A stretch of DNA of 64,000 nt, taken from an uncultured Sulfurovum sp. (GTDB lineage: Bacteria; Campylobacterota; Campylobacteria; Campylobacterales; Sulfurovaceae). Location: NCBI GenBank assembly GCA_913055205.1, contig CAJXJN010000005.1, positions 1 to 64,000 on the forward strand, read 5' to 3'. The notes below the pieces were generated by a model, which was not told the DNA's origin, ran no database searches, and was given only the letters and a program-made list of their open reading frames with translations. Shown piece after piece: positions 1-8,855 of the stretch (within the stretch, counting starts at the first letter, position 1; each line of letters opens with the position of its first letter). Position numbers and translations under genes: made by a program.

Positions 1-41
1 TTCTAGATAAATACAAATTTTATAAAGCAAATGAGCTTTTT

Positions 42-63
42 GTGGGACTGAAGTCTCCACTTC
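42..63. repeat. Dispersed 22-bp repeat, copy 1
   Basis: The 22-mer beginning gtgggactgaagtctcc also occurs as an exact reverse complement at 10179-10200 and with one change at 10287-10308. It lies in the gene-free leader of the window. The short, dispersed, intergenic nature fits a REP-type element, which is an inference. Confidence 0.6.
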
Positions 64-145
64 CTTTGGTTCTTTCACAATCTCTGGAGTTTGGGGATGA
101 GAAATTGATTTTACAGTATGTAATGACTTTCTTTTTTCTTTTGAT

Positions 146-170
146 TATAATCTGAGAAAGAAGGGGAGGG
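146..170 (+). promoter_or_regulatory. Promoter -10 and ribosome site for the DUF4874 lipoprotein
   Basis: A perfect TATAAT lies at 146-151, followed by a strong purine-rich ribosome site (aaggggaggg, 161-170) six bases before the ATG at 177. No clear -35 is seen, which is usual for Campylobacterota sigma-70 promoters. Confidence 0.55.
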
Positions 171-176
171 ATTGCA

Positions 177-1547
177 ATGCTATTAAAGTTATTGGGAAGT
201 TTGATATATCTTTTTTTGCTCTCCGGCTGTGGCGGAAGCAGCTCAACAAATGAAGAGAACCCCTCCGTCAATATTAAATTCTCAGAAGACAGCAGTGTCA
301 ATATCTTAAATCCGGACAGAGGATTCTATGATGCTGACTATGAGTTAAATGCAGATACGAACTATAATATGTTCGAAGGTGTCATAGAGAGCGGATATAC
401 TTTAGTTTATGCACCACTTAATCTGGAAGAGTATAATACTACAGCCATACTGCCCAGTGCACTGATCAATACGATCAATAAAAATTTAAATGATGCCAAT
501 ACCAGCGGTGTCAAGCTGATCTTCCGGATCAAATATCGTTCTGACCTAAATGGGTATGACCCTTCAAAAAGTATCATATTGGGCCATTTGGATCAATTAA
601 AACCACTGCTTCAAACCTATAAAAACATCATTTCTGTTATCCAGGCCGGGACTATAGGTGCATGGGGTGAATGGCATAGTTTTACAGGTGATTATGCTGA
701 TAATGATGCAGAGTATAAGATCAATAGAAAAGATATTATTGCAAAACTGGCTGATATATTTCCCAATAAATATATTCAGATAAGAACGCCTATGCATAAA
801 GAGTTGCTGTATGGTGCTTCAAATGATTATGCAGATGAAAGTGATGAGGGGAAAATTACACCGGATATTGCATACAGTGATAATATAAGAGCAAAAATAG
901 GACATCATAATGACTGTGTGCTTGCCAGTGAAAACGATATGGGAACCTATCCGTCCGATAACATAGAATTTTGGAAAAGTTATGTAGTCAATGATTCCAG
1001 GTATGCTCCTGTCGGCGGAGAGACATGTGGCATAGGAGAGGGGAGCGAAGCTTCTCTATCCAGTTGTACCAATGCATTATCGGAATTAAAAAGATTACAA
1101 TACTCTTATCTCAATGATGCATATCATCCGGATGTCTTACAGAAATGGAAAGATGAAGGGTGTTATCAGGAAATTAAAGAAAACCTGGGATACAGACTGG
1201 TTGCCGATGAACTGGATATACAAAAGAGTTCTGATATGCTCACACTCTCTTTATCTATTCAAAACAAAGGGTATGCCGCACCTTATATAAGATCGGATGT
1301 GAATTTCATCCTTAAGAACGATACCCAAGAATATAGTTTCAGACAAGATATTGATATGCGAACATTTTATCCGCAGGAAACAAAGCAAATAGAAAGCAGT
1401 CTCTCTCTGGACGGTATACCAAGCGGTGAGTATTGTTTATATATGCAAATAGGGGAAAATTATTCAGCCATCAGGCTGTCAAACAGCCAATTATGGGATG
1501 AAAGCAGTAAAACAAATAAGCTGGCCTGTAATATCTCTTTGGAATGA
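177..1547 (+). CDS. DUF4874/DUF4832 family lipoprotein
   Basis: 456-residue exported lipoprotein of unknown function. The N-terminus is a hydrophobic leader ending in the lipobox LSGC (Cys18), so the mature protein should be lipid-anchored. The body has the layout I associate with DUF4874 followed by DUF4832: an early NPDRGFYDADYEL motif, an IGAWGEWHSF motif near residue 160, and a C-terminal beta-rich part after about residue 330. These families resemble glycoside-hydrolase-like barrels and are often tied to polysaccharide or cell-surface functions, but no catalytic role can be read here. The gene stands alone, convergent with yggS, behind its own promoter. Family assignment is from memory of motifs. 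Confidence 0.75.
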   Translation: MLLKLLGSLIYLFLLSGCGGSSSTNEENPSVNIKFSEDSSVNILNPDRGFYDADYELNADTNYNMFEGVIESGYTLVYAPLNLEEYNTTAILPSALINTINKNLNDANTSGVKLIFRIKYRSDLNGYDPSKSIILGHLDQLKPLLQTYKNIISVIQAGTIGAWGEWHSFTGDYADNDAEYKINRKDIIAKLADIFPNKYIQIRTPMHKELLYGASNDYADESDEGKITPDIAYSDNIRAKIGHHNDCVLASENDMGTYPSDNIEFWKSYVVNDSRYAPVGGETCGIGEGSEASLSSCTNALSELKRLQYSYLNDAYHPDVLQKWKDEGCYQEIKENLGYRLVADELDIQKSSDMLTLSLSIQNKGYAAPYIRSDVNFILKNDTQEYSFRQDIDMRTFYPQETKQIESSLSLDGIPSGEYCLYMQIGENYSAIRLSNSQLWDESSKTNKLACNISLE

Positions 1548-1553
1548 TCTTAC

Positions 1554-1574
1554 GGGTGGTTATAATTCCCACCC
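1554..1574. terminator. Weak stem-loop between convergent genes
   Basis: gggtgg and cccaccc arms surround an 8-base AT loop between the lipoprotein stop and the yggS stop. It could serve both strands, but neither side has a run of T, so it is a weak call. Confidence 0.35.
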
Positions 1575-1580
1575 TGTATA

Positions 1581-2264
1581 TTATTTAAAGAGAGCTGACC
1601 CTATACGGACAAGATTGGATCCACACTTTATAGCCAACCGGTAATCTCCGCTCATCCCCATAGAACAAACAGTAGCTCCCTCTTTCCCCAGCTTTTCATA
1701 GATGCTGTGTGTGGTCTCGAAACTCTGTTGTATGAGCTTTGTATCCTCACTGTGGGCTCCTATGGTCATGACACCCTTGAGGTTGATGTTTGGACAGTTC
1801 TCTCTGATCTCCTGGTAGATATCTATAGCCTCTTCGGCAGATACCCCCGACTTACTCTCTTCCTTGGCAGCGTTTATTTGCAGTAGGCAATTCATTTTTG
1901 CTTCTTTTGCTTCAAGTTTTTTGTTAAGTTCCTGTGCCAGTTCAATGCTATCCAGTGACTGCATGAGAGCAGGGCGAAGGTCTATGAGATTGTTGATCTT
2001 GTTTTTTTGCAGGGTGCCTATCATATGCCATTCAAGTGGCAACTCTTCAAGTTCTGTCATACGTTCTTTAAGCTGTTGTACCTGATTTTCGCCAAAGGCT
2101 CTTTGTCCCAATTCGTAGAGTGTTTGGATGTTCTCTAATTCAGTATATTTTGTAACAGTCACAAGTTTCACGATGTGGTGTTCACTGACAGTGATACGTG
2201 CTTCTTCTATGTTCCAGATGACTTCATCCAAGTTTGCTCTTAGTTGTTCTTTGTCTAGTATCAT
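1581..2264 (-). CDS. yggS: PLP homeostasis protein, YggS/PROSC family
   Basis: Pyridoxal-phosphate-binding protein that buffers cellular PLP; it is a cytoplasmic alanine-racemase-like barrel without known enzyme activity. The lysine of VTVTKY (residue 39) is the expected Schiff-base lysine, and the C-terminal MGMSGDYRLAIKCGSNLVRIG block is the family signature. The ORF track starts at 2324, but I choose 2264: it gives 227 residues, the usual length, and has aggagagg five bases upstream. The extra 20 codons come from a REP-type palindrome reading through in frame. It lies 101 bases downstream of rseP on the same strand (counting from the chosen start) and is probably co-transcribed. Confidence 0.93.
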   Translation of the reverse strand: MILDKEQLRANLDEVIWNIEEARITVSEHHIVKLVTVTKYTELENIQTLYELGQRAFGENQVQQLKERMTELEELPLEWHMIGTLQKNKINNLIDLRPALMQSLDSIELAQELNKKLEAKEAKMNCLLQINAAKEESKSGVSAEEAIDIYQEIRENCPNINLKGVMTIGAHSEDTKLIQQSFETTHSIYEKLGKEGATVCSMGMSGDYRLAIKCGSNLVRIGSALFK

Positions 2265-2290
2265 TTTTTCCTCTCCTGTAAAAAATATGT

Positions 2291-2364
2291 CATCCTGATC
2301 TTGTTTCAGGATCTCTTTATGCATTTGAAATTATAGGGGATTCTGAAACAAGTTCAGAATGATG
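2291..2364. repeat. REP-type inverted pair (catcctga...tttcagg family)
   Basis: The left arm begins catcctgatcttgtttcagg and the right arm, inverted, begins gattctgaaacaagttcag, with about 25 bases between them. Sequences of this type (CATCCTGAACTTGTTTCAGGATC) are, from general knowledge, a very common dispersed bacterial repeat. The pair sits between yggS and rseP and adds a spurious N-terminal extension to the yggS frame. Confidence 0.7.
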
Positions 2365-2365
2365 T

Positions 2366-3418
2366 TTAGCCCCAAAGTCTATTAATATCATTATACAGTC
2401 CTAATAGCATAAGACTGATGAGCATTGCCCAACCTACCAGTGTGATGTAGTACATGGCATTGTCACTAGGTGCTTTGCCGCGTATCATTTCATAGAGGTT
2501 AAACATAATATGTCCTCCATCCAGTGCCGGAATAGGGAGAAGGTTCAGTACCCCTAAATTAACTGAAATGAGCGCAGTAAAGAAAAAGAGGGCTAAGATA
2601 CCAGCAGAACTGGCTTGTGCAGTAACATCAACAATGGTAATGATACCACCCAGTTTATCTGTACTGACGACACCAGTAATAAGTTTTTGTACACTTTTAA
2701 AAATAAGAAGACTTGCTTTTTTTGTCTCTTCCCAAGCATAGATAAAACCATCAATGAAGCCATAGTGTACGGTTGTCTGTTTTCCCAAAGGGCTAATACC
2801 GATAATACGTCGTGTGATCTTCTCTCCAAATATATTTTGATCATCTATGACCTTGGGTGTAAGTTGGATTGTCATAAGTTTATGATTACGATCTATGACA
2901 ACAAAAATGTCTTTCTTGTTTTCATTGATATGTTTACCAATATTTTCCCAGTAAAGAATGTTGTCACCATTGATTTGGACTATCTTGTCTCCTTTTTGTA
3001 GTCCTGCTTTATATGCGGGTGTGTCTTTAGCTACTTCACCTACGAACGCTAAGAGTTTGGGGACACCCATATAGGAGATCGCCAAGTAAAGTAAAAATGC
3101 CATTAAAAAGTTTGCAAATGGGCCGGCAAGCAGAATGATGATGCGCTGCCAAGGTTTTTTAGTATTATAACTGTCATCATCATAACTTACTTTTGTAGGA
3201 TCGGTGTCATCCTGTCCCTTCATCTTAACATATCCGCCAAGAGGGATAGCGGAGATACTCCACTCTGTTTTCCCTATCATTTTAGAGTAGAGTTTTTTAC
3301 CAAATCCGATACTGAATACATCTACCTGTACACCAAAAAAGCGTGCTGCGGTAAAGTGTCCTAATTCATGAAAAAATATCAGTACCGATAAAACTAAAAG
3401 TGCAACTAAAATGCCCAT
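2366..3418 (-). CDS. rseP: Site-2 metalloprotease RseP (M50)
   Basis: Inner-membrane intramembrane zinc protease. In other bacteria it cleaves anti-sigma factors and leftover signal peptides. The zinc motif HELGH is at residues 17-21 in the first membrane helix, a PDZ domain spans roughly residues 110-190 (VAKDTPAYKAGLQKGDKIVQINGD), and the third zinc ligand lies in the C-terminal PIPALDGGH motif. The 350-residue length fits the single-PDZ form found in Campylobacterota. The start has no competitor and is preceded by aggaat. It is followed by yggS on the same strand. No anti-sigma partner is visible in the window. Confidence 0.95.
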   Translation of the reverse strand: MGILVALLVLSVLIFFHELGHFTAARFFGVQVDVFSIGFGKKLYSKMIGKTEWSISAIPLGGYVKMKGQDDTDPTKVSYDDDSYNTKKPWQRIIILLAGPFANFLMAFLLYLAISYMGVPKLLAFVGEVAKDTPAYKAGLQKGDKIVQINGDNILYWENIGKHINENKKDIFVVIDRNHKLMTIQLTPKVIDDQNIFGEKITRRIIGISPLGKQTTVHYGFIDGFIYAWEETKKASLLIFKSVQKLITGVVSTDKLGGIITIVDVTAQASSAGILALFFFTALISVNLGVLNLLPIPALDGGHIMFNLYEMIRGKAPSDNAMYYITLVGWAMLISLMLLGLYNDINRLWG

Positions 3419-3540
3419 AATATTCCTGTTTGTTAATTTACTGAATTATATCCAAGTGTATTAAAAAATTGATATATATTAAACATTTATGAAAAAATTT
3501 TGCTAAAATAAATAATAAGCATTATTTTAAAGGATAAAAA

Positions 3541-4674
3541 ATGAAAGAAGAGAGTGAAACTGTCGAAAATCTTAAAAATGAAGTCCGAGAAGATATTTCA
3601 GAAAATATAGAAGAGAACAGTTCTGAAATAGATGAAATAAAAGAAATGGAAGAAGAGACAACTTCTGAAGTTGAAGAAGCGGAAGAAGATACAGAAGCAG
3701 AAGAGAATGCAGAAGTTGAAAATGAAGTGATCTCTCAAGTTAAGAACATGAAAAAACATGATGCATCTAAATTATTGGTTGAAAAAGCAAAAATAATTGT
3801 TCAAGAGGCAGAAGAGCAGATGGAAGCATGTAAGCTTTTGCTCTCTGATGATCTTAAAGGTTATGAGGAGGCTAAGAAAGCGTTAAAAGAGGGTGGTCTT
3901 GACGAAAGTGAAGCATTGCTTTTAGAATTGGGATATACCAATAATGATGAAGAGAGTGCAGAAGAAGAGAGTGTGGTTTTTGAGACTAAAGAAGATATTG
4001 AACCTATTATTCTTCATGATGTTTCCAGCGGTAAGTTTACAGGTTTCCTTTTAGCTCTGCTGGGAGGTGTTGTGACGTTGGCAGGTTTGGTTTTATTTGC
4101 CACAGAAAAGTTGGACATTCCACTTGATGTAACAAAGGTTCCATCATCAGATACAATAACAACGATTGCAGGTTGGTTCACTACGCTCTTTGGTGCAAAA
4201 CCGGATGCCTTTCTTGGTGGAGCATTTGTGCTTTTTGTAGTACTCGCTGTTATGGGAATAATCTATGGTATTCGTGTGAGTATCAAGGGGAGTAAAAACC
4301 TTGATTTTGCGATCATGCAGCTTGAAGAGGCAGAAGCATATGCAGCACATAAGGGTAATTGTAAAGAGGAGATGGATAAAGTCGATGCACACATCCATGA
4401 TGCAATTGAAATACTTAATACATATCAAGTACTCTTCAATGAGCAAAAAGGAAAACTTCAGAGAATCTTATATATTGAAGGAAAGAAAGAAGTACCTTCA
4501 GAGTATCATGAAAAATCTATTTTAGAGATGAGAGATACACAAGCGTTGATCAATGCTATTCGGAATTTTATGGCTACAGCCATGTCGGAAGAGGGAAAGC
4601 TGTCAGGAAAAAGTAAACTCTTTTTACATAGTGCAAAAAATAAAATGCAAAAGATGATTGAAAGACTTTATTAG
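3541..4674 (+). CDS. Unknown acidic membrane protein with two helices
   Basis: I do not recognise this 377-residue protein. Residues 1-70 are extremely rich in Glu and Asp. Residues 70-130 look like a helical, possibly coiled-coil segment. Two membrane helices follow, at about 165-190 (GFLLALLGGVVTLAGLVLF) and 220-245 (FVLFVVLAVMGIIYGIRVSI). The C-terminal 130 residues are again helical and basic at the end. The ribosome site aaaggat is seven bases before the ATG. It is a single gene, convergent with czcA and ended by a strong hairpin. It may be a membrane-anchored structural or scaffold protein, which is inference only. Confidence 0.75.
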   Translation: MKEESETVENLKNEVREDISENIEENSSEIDEIKEMEEETTSEVEEAEEDTEAEENAEVENEVISQVKNMKKHDASKLLVEKAKIIVQEAEEQMEACKLLLSDDLKGYEEAKKALKEGGLDESEALLLELGYTNNDEESAEEESVVFETKEDIEPIILHDVSSGKFTGFLLALLGGVVTLAGLVLFATEKLDIPLDVTKVPSSDTITTIAGWFTTLFGAKPDAFLGGAFVLFVVLAVMGIIYGIRVSIKGSKNLDFAIMQLEEAEAYAAHKGNCKEEMDKVDAHIHDAIEILNTYQVLFNEQKGKLQRILYIEGKKEVPSEYHEKSILEMRDTQALINAIRNFMATAMSEEGKLSGKSKLFLHSAKNKMQKMIERLY

Positions 4675-4688
4675 TCTTTCAATCTTTT
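4656..4688 (+). terminator. Strong intrinsic terminator overlapping the stop codon
   Basis: A perfect 12-bp stem (gattgaaagact / agtctttcaatc) with a 5-base loop is followed by tttt. The upstream gene's TAG stop lies in the loop and right arm (4672-4674). It separates this gene from the convergent efflux operon. Confidence 0.85.
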
Positions 4689-4703
4689 AGGAAATAATTA
4701 TAT

Positions 4704-7700
4704 CTATTTTCTAAAAAACAGTACATAGAGACCAGGTAAAACCAAGAGTGTTAAAATGGTCGAAGAGATGATACCTCCTGTGACTACTACAGAAAGTGGG
4801 TATTGTATCTCACTTCCTACCCCTGTAGCATAAAGTAGAGGTAAAATACCAAAGAGTGTAGTAAAGGCTGTCATAAGTACCGGTCTCAGACGTAATAGAG
4901 TTGCATTTTTGACCATATCTATCATTTTTACATCCGGGAATTTTTTGCGTAGTTCATCAATGAAAGAGATGAGTACAATACCGTTAAGTATGGCTATGGC
5001 AAAGATAGCGATAAACCCTACGATGGCAGAAACACTTAAGTATTCACCGCTGATAAGCAATCCTGCGATACCCCCTATGAGCCCTAACGGTACCCCAAGC
5101 AAAATCAAAAATGCTTTTTTAAATGAGTTAAATGCAGTATAGAGTAAGAGTAAAATAATCAGCAGTGTGATAGGGATGATCATTATGAGTGTAGCTGTAG
5201 CTTCCTGCATATTTTTAAAGTCACCTGCCCATTTAATATAGTACCCATCAGGGATGTCCACATTTTGTTTTATCTTTTTATTTGCTTCTTCTACAAAAGA
5301 TGCGATATCTCGATCTTCTACTTCCAGTGAAAGTACCATGTAGCGACTTAGATCTTCACGTTTAATGAATGCTGGTCCCTGTACTACAGTGATGTTACAC
5401 ACTTCTTTCAGAGAAACAATTTTACCACTTTTTGAGCGAAGGAGCAATGATTTAAGTGACTCAATATCTTTTTTGGCATTTTTCAATTTAGCAACAATAC
5501 CAAAACGTTTCACACCTTCTATTTTTTGTGTGACTGCTTCTTCACCGATACCATAACGAATCACTTGCATGATATCGGCTACACTTAAGCCATAGCGTGA
5601 AAGTGCCAAGTAGTCGGGTTTAATGTTGATCTGTGCCTGTCCTAGCTGTGTTTCAACCTCTGCATGATCAAGTCCTTCTATACCTGAAAGTGTTTGAGAA
5701 ATCTGTGCAGCAATGCTACTCATTACTTTCTGGTCTTCACCATAGATCTTAACGGCAAGTTCTGCGCTTACGCCTTCAAGTAACTCTTCTATACGCATGG
5801 CTATAGGTTGTGTAGAGATAAACTGTAAATAGCTAAATTTCTCTTTAAGCTTTTTGGTCATCTCCTTATCTAAGGCTGCTATCTCCTTGAAGTCCGGGTT
5901 TAGCGTTAAAAGTACTTCCATATAGTTTGCTTGTGCTGTCTCCCCCTTTTCACTTCTTCCTATCATACTTAGTACGGAAAGTACTTCATTTGGATAGGTC
6001 TCAAGTATAAATTTCTCGATGGCTTGTGCATTGTCAACACTTTGTGTGAGAGCGGTCCCTGGGATGGCAATCACTCTGTACATGATCGTCTCTTCATTGA
6101 GCTCTGGCATAAATTCCCGTCCTTGTTGGGAGAGTAATCCTGCCAATACAAAAAAGAGTAAAAAAGTAATAGTCACTATTTTTTTTGCATGATGCAAGCA
6201 GAAGACTAGCATAGGTGTATAAAATGATTTAATGGCTGTCATCAAGGGACTATTTGCATGTTTTCCCTGTTTTAGCATCATATAGGAGAGTACAGGTACC
6301 AACAACAGTGCTACTGCAAGTGAACCCAACATAACAAAAACAATGTCAAGTGCCATAGGAGTATAGAGTTTTCCTGCAAGTCCTTCTAAACTTAATAATG
6401 GGATGAATACGGTTGTGATGATAAGTAGGGCAAAAAGTACTGGTTTTGCTACTTCAGCCGTTGCTTTGGCAATCACTTCAGCTCTAGACATATTAGGATT
6501 ATCATGTAAAAGCCTGAAACTATTTTCCACTACTACGATAGTACCATCGACTATCATCCCTATGGCGATGGCAAGACCACTTAAACTCATAAGGTTTGCA
6601 GATATACCATACTCTTGCATCATTAAAAATGCGATGAGTAGTGAGATAGGCAGTGAAATGATCACAATAAATGCTGAGCGTAACTCAAACAAAAAGAGAA
6701 ACAAAATAATCGCAACAAGTACAGAACCTGTCAAAAGTGCATTTGTCATCGTACTTACTGCTTTATGTGTAATTTCTGTTCTATCGTAAATCACCTCTAA
6801 ACTTACACCTCCGGGAAGTGCTGCATTCACCAAAGGCATCTTAGCCTTTATGAGTTCTACCACTTTGGCTGCATTGGTACCAGAACGTTGGAGTACCATA
6901 CCGAAGACTCTCTCTTTACCATCTACACTTACTGCGCCAAAACGAGGTGCTTTGCCCTCTTGTACTGTAGCAACATCATTGATTGTGACTGCTTTTGCTT
7001 CTTTGGTTCGTATAATTGTATTACGTATGTCATCCATTGTTCCATAAAGGCCTGCACCCCGTATAAGGTATTGTTCTTTGTTGAATTCCAGGTATTGGCC
7101 ACCTACGGACTGGTTACTTTTTTCCAGCGCTTCTATGACTTCATTGTACGTGACATCTACAGACTGTAAACGTTTGGGATCTATAAGTACTTCATATTGC
7201 TTTTCAAAGCCACCCCAGGAAATAACTTCTTCTACACCATCTACAGATTTAAGCAGGGGTGCTACAACATACTCTTGTATTTGACGCAGTTGGCTTACTG
7301 TGTGCTTTTTATTACTATCTTTAAGTGCATACCAAAGCACTTGGCCTAGACCTGTCGTATTTGGACCCATGACCGGTGTTCCCCAGCCTTGAGGGATGTC
7401 TACCGTATTGAGCCGTTCTGTTACTAACTGACGTAACAAATAGGTATCGTACTCATCTTCAAAAAAGATAGAAACGTAAGAGAGCCCGAAGATAGAGTTT
7501 GAGAGTATCATCTTCACACCCGGCAAGCCGGACATGGCTGCCTCTATAGGATAAGTGATGAGTTTCTCAATGTCTTCAGCTGAGTTTCCGGGACTTTCAG
7601 TATAGATCACTACCTGTTTAGGTGTAATATCCGGAAAAGCATCTACAGGTATATCTTGATACGCTTTATATCCAAATCCGGAAATAGCGATAAAGAGTGC

Positions 7701-7748
7701 GAGCATGAGAAATTTATACTGTATAAGTATTTCAAAAAATCGTTTCAT
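4704..7748 (-). CDS. Heavy-metal RND efflux pump, CzcA/CusA family
   Basis: 1014-residue inner-membrane proton/metal antiporter of the HME-RND family, the engine of a tripartite efflux complex. It shows the usual two-fold architecture: helix 1, a large periplasmic loop (about 35-330), a bundle of helices, a second large loop (about 550-850) and a final helix bundle. The central helix motif IGMIVDGTIVVVEN carries the Asp-Gly pair typical of divalent-cation (Czc/Ncc-like) pumps rather than the DAA form of CusA, so Co/Zn/Cd/Ni are more likely substrates than Cu/Ag; this is inference. It is last in an operon behind the adaptor (9-base gap) and the outer-membrane channel. Confidence 0.93.
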   Translation of the reverse strand: MKRFFEILIQYKFLMLALFIAISGFGYKAYQDIPVDAFPDITPKQVVIYTESPGNSAEDIEKLITYPIEAAMSGLPGVKMILSNSIFGLSYVSIFFEDEYDTYLLRQLVTERLNTVDIPQGWGTPVMGPNTTGLGQVLWYALKDSNKKHTVSQLRQIQEYVVAPLLKSVDGVEEVISWGGFEKQYEVLIDPKRLQSVDVTYNEVIEALEKSNQSVGGQYLEFNKEQYLIRGAGLYGTMDDIRNTIIRTKEAKAVTINDVATVQEGKAPRFGAVSVDGKERVFGMVLQRSGTNAAKVVELIKAKMPLVNAALPGGVSLEVIYDRTEITHKAVSTMTNALLTGSVLVAIILFLFLFELRSAFIVIISLPISLLIAFLMMQEYGISANLMSLSGLAIAIGMIVDGTIVVVENSFRLLHDNPNMSRAEVIAKATAEVAKPVLFALLIITTVFIPLLSLEGLAGKLYTPMALDIVFVMLGSLAVALLLVPVLSYMMLKQGKHANSPLMTAIKSFYTPMLVFCLHHAKKIVTITFLLFFVLAGLLSQQGREFMPELNEETIMYRVIAIPGTALTQSVDNAQAIEKFILETYPNEVLSVLSMIGRSEKGETAQANYMEVLLTLNPDFKEIAALDKEMTKKLKEKFSYLQFISTQPIAMRIEELLEGVSAELAVKIYGEDQKVMSSIAAQISQTLSGIEGLDHAEVETQLGQAQINIKPDYLALSRYGLSVADIMQVIRYGIGEEAVTQKIEGVKRFGIVAKLKNAKKDIESLKSLLLRSKSGKIVSLKEVCNITVVQGPAFIKREDLSRYMVLSLEVEDRDIASFVEEANKKIKQNVDIPDGYYIKWAGDFKNMQEATATLIMIIPITLLIILLLLYTAFNSFKKAFLILLGVPLGLIGGIAGLLISGEYLSVSAIVGFIAIFAIAILNGIVLISFIDELRKKFPDVKMIDMVKNATLLRLRPVLMTAFTTLFGILPLLYATGVGSEIQYPLSVVVTGGIISSTILTLLVLPGLYVLFFRK

Positions 7749-7757
7749 AGTATGCTC

Positions 7758-8855
7758 CTAGTGACCATGTTCGCCAAGTGAAGATTTCAGCATCATAGAC
7801 TTGACAAAATATACACCTTCACTGACGTACTCTTCATCTGCATTAATCCCCTCTACAGCTACATAGTCACCGGTATATGCGATGATTTTGACGACTTTTG
7901 GGGTATATGGAAGCTCTTCATGTTCATCATGACCTTCTTCATCATGTCTTTCTTCATCATGTCTTTCTTCATCATGATGCTCTTCAACAAATACTACCCA
8001 TTCACCTTGAAAAAGTGTCAAAGCACTCTTTTTAACCATCATGACATTACGATAAGGCGCTAGTGAAATTTCTATTTGTGTATAGGCACCAAGTAGGAGA
8101 TTTTCAGGACTTTTTTCTATCTGAAACAGTACTTTTGCACGTTGTGTCTCTTTGTCTATGTGTGGCAGTAGTTGTACAAAATGGCATGGATACTGTTTTT
8201 TTGCAACACTTAACCATCCTTTGGTCTGAGCTGATACTTTCATGGCATCATCTACCCCAAGATAAGCGATAGCATAGTATCCACTTTGACTGACCAATGT
8301 CATTAAAGATGTTTTCGCATCTACATTACTGTGAAGTGGAACCAATATTCTACCCACTACACCATCGGCATGTGCATAGAGTATAAACTGATCTGTTGCT
8401 TTAGTGAGTTTTGATGGTGTAATACCCAATGATTCCAATTGTGAAGCTAAAGCATTTTGTTTAGAACGTATCTCTTCCAGCGCTATAATAGAGTTACTCA
8501 GATCATTTTTCGAAGTTAGTCTCTTTTTATAGAGCTTTCTAGTTGTGCTCAACTGTTCTTTTGCTGCTTTTACTTGCTGCAAAAGTGCTATATATGTGGC
8601 ACTCATCTTAGAGAGTTTTATAGACTCAATAAGTACGACTTTATCACCCGATTTTACTTTTTCTCCAGCTTTCACAAAATAGGCTTCCACATGTCCGGAA
8701 AGTCTGGAGACGATTTCTTGTTTCTGATCAGAGAGTTGGGTAATTTCAGCATTGGTTTGTATGATTTTCCCTAAAGGTCTCATCTGTGCATGTTCCACTG
8801 TGATTTGATTTGCCAAACCCAATAGTGGTAATAGCAATAGTAAGTATTTAGTCAT
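7758..8855 (-). CDS. Periplasmic adaptor of metal efflux system, CzcB/CusB-like, His-rich
   Basis: Membrane-fusion protein linking the RND pump to its outer-membrane channel. I use the ATG at 8855 (365 residues), not 8957: it starts a clear signal peptide (MTKYLLLLLPLLGLANQ), has aagga upstream, and overlaps the channel gene's stop by 8 bases. The middle has the barrel/lipoyl/helical-hairpin pattern of the family (SGHVEAYFVKAGEKVKSGDKV). Near residues 290-315 there is an unusual insert of repeated HDEER/HDEEG units with about nine His, coded by 15-bp tandem repeats. A His/Glu-rich stretch like this probably binds metal, as in CzcB-type proteins. Confidence 0.9.
   Translation of the reverse strand: MTKYLLLLLPLLGLANQITVEHAQMRPLGKIIQTNAEITQLSDQKQEIVSRLSGHVEAYFVKAGEKVKSGDKVVLIESIKLSKMSATYIALLQQVKAAKEQLSTTRKLYKKRLTSKNDLSNSIIALEEIRSKQNALASQLESLGITPSKLTKATDQFILYAHADGVVGRILVPLHSNVDAKTSLMTLVSQSGYYAIAYLGVDDAMKVSAQTKGWLSVAKKQYPCHFVQLLPHIDKETQRAKVLFQIEKSPENLLLGAYTQIEISLAPYRNVMMVKKSALTLFQGEWVVFVEEHHDEERHDEERHDEEGHDEHEELPYTPKVVKIIAYTGDYVAVEGINADEEYVSEGVYFVKSMMLKSSLGEHGH
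7917..7985. repeat. 15-bp tandem repeat inside the adaptor gene
   Basis: The unit catgtctttcttcat recurs three to four times with small changes and codes for HDEER/HDEEG repeats on the minus strand. Copy number could vary by slippage in steps of five residues without breaking the frame. Confidence 0.75.

Noticed and set aside
1864-2085. ORFs lying opposite yggS, rseP, czcA and other real genes
   Set aside because: They are shadow frames inside well-recognised coding sequences, with no independent start signals or conserved motifs.
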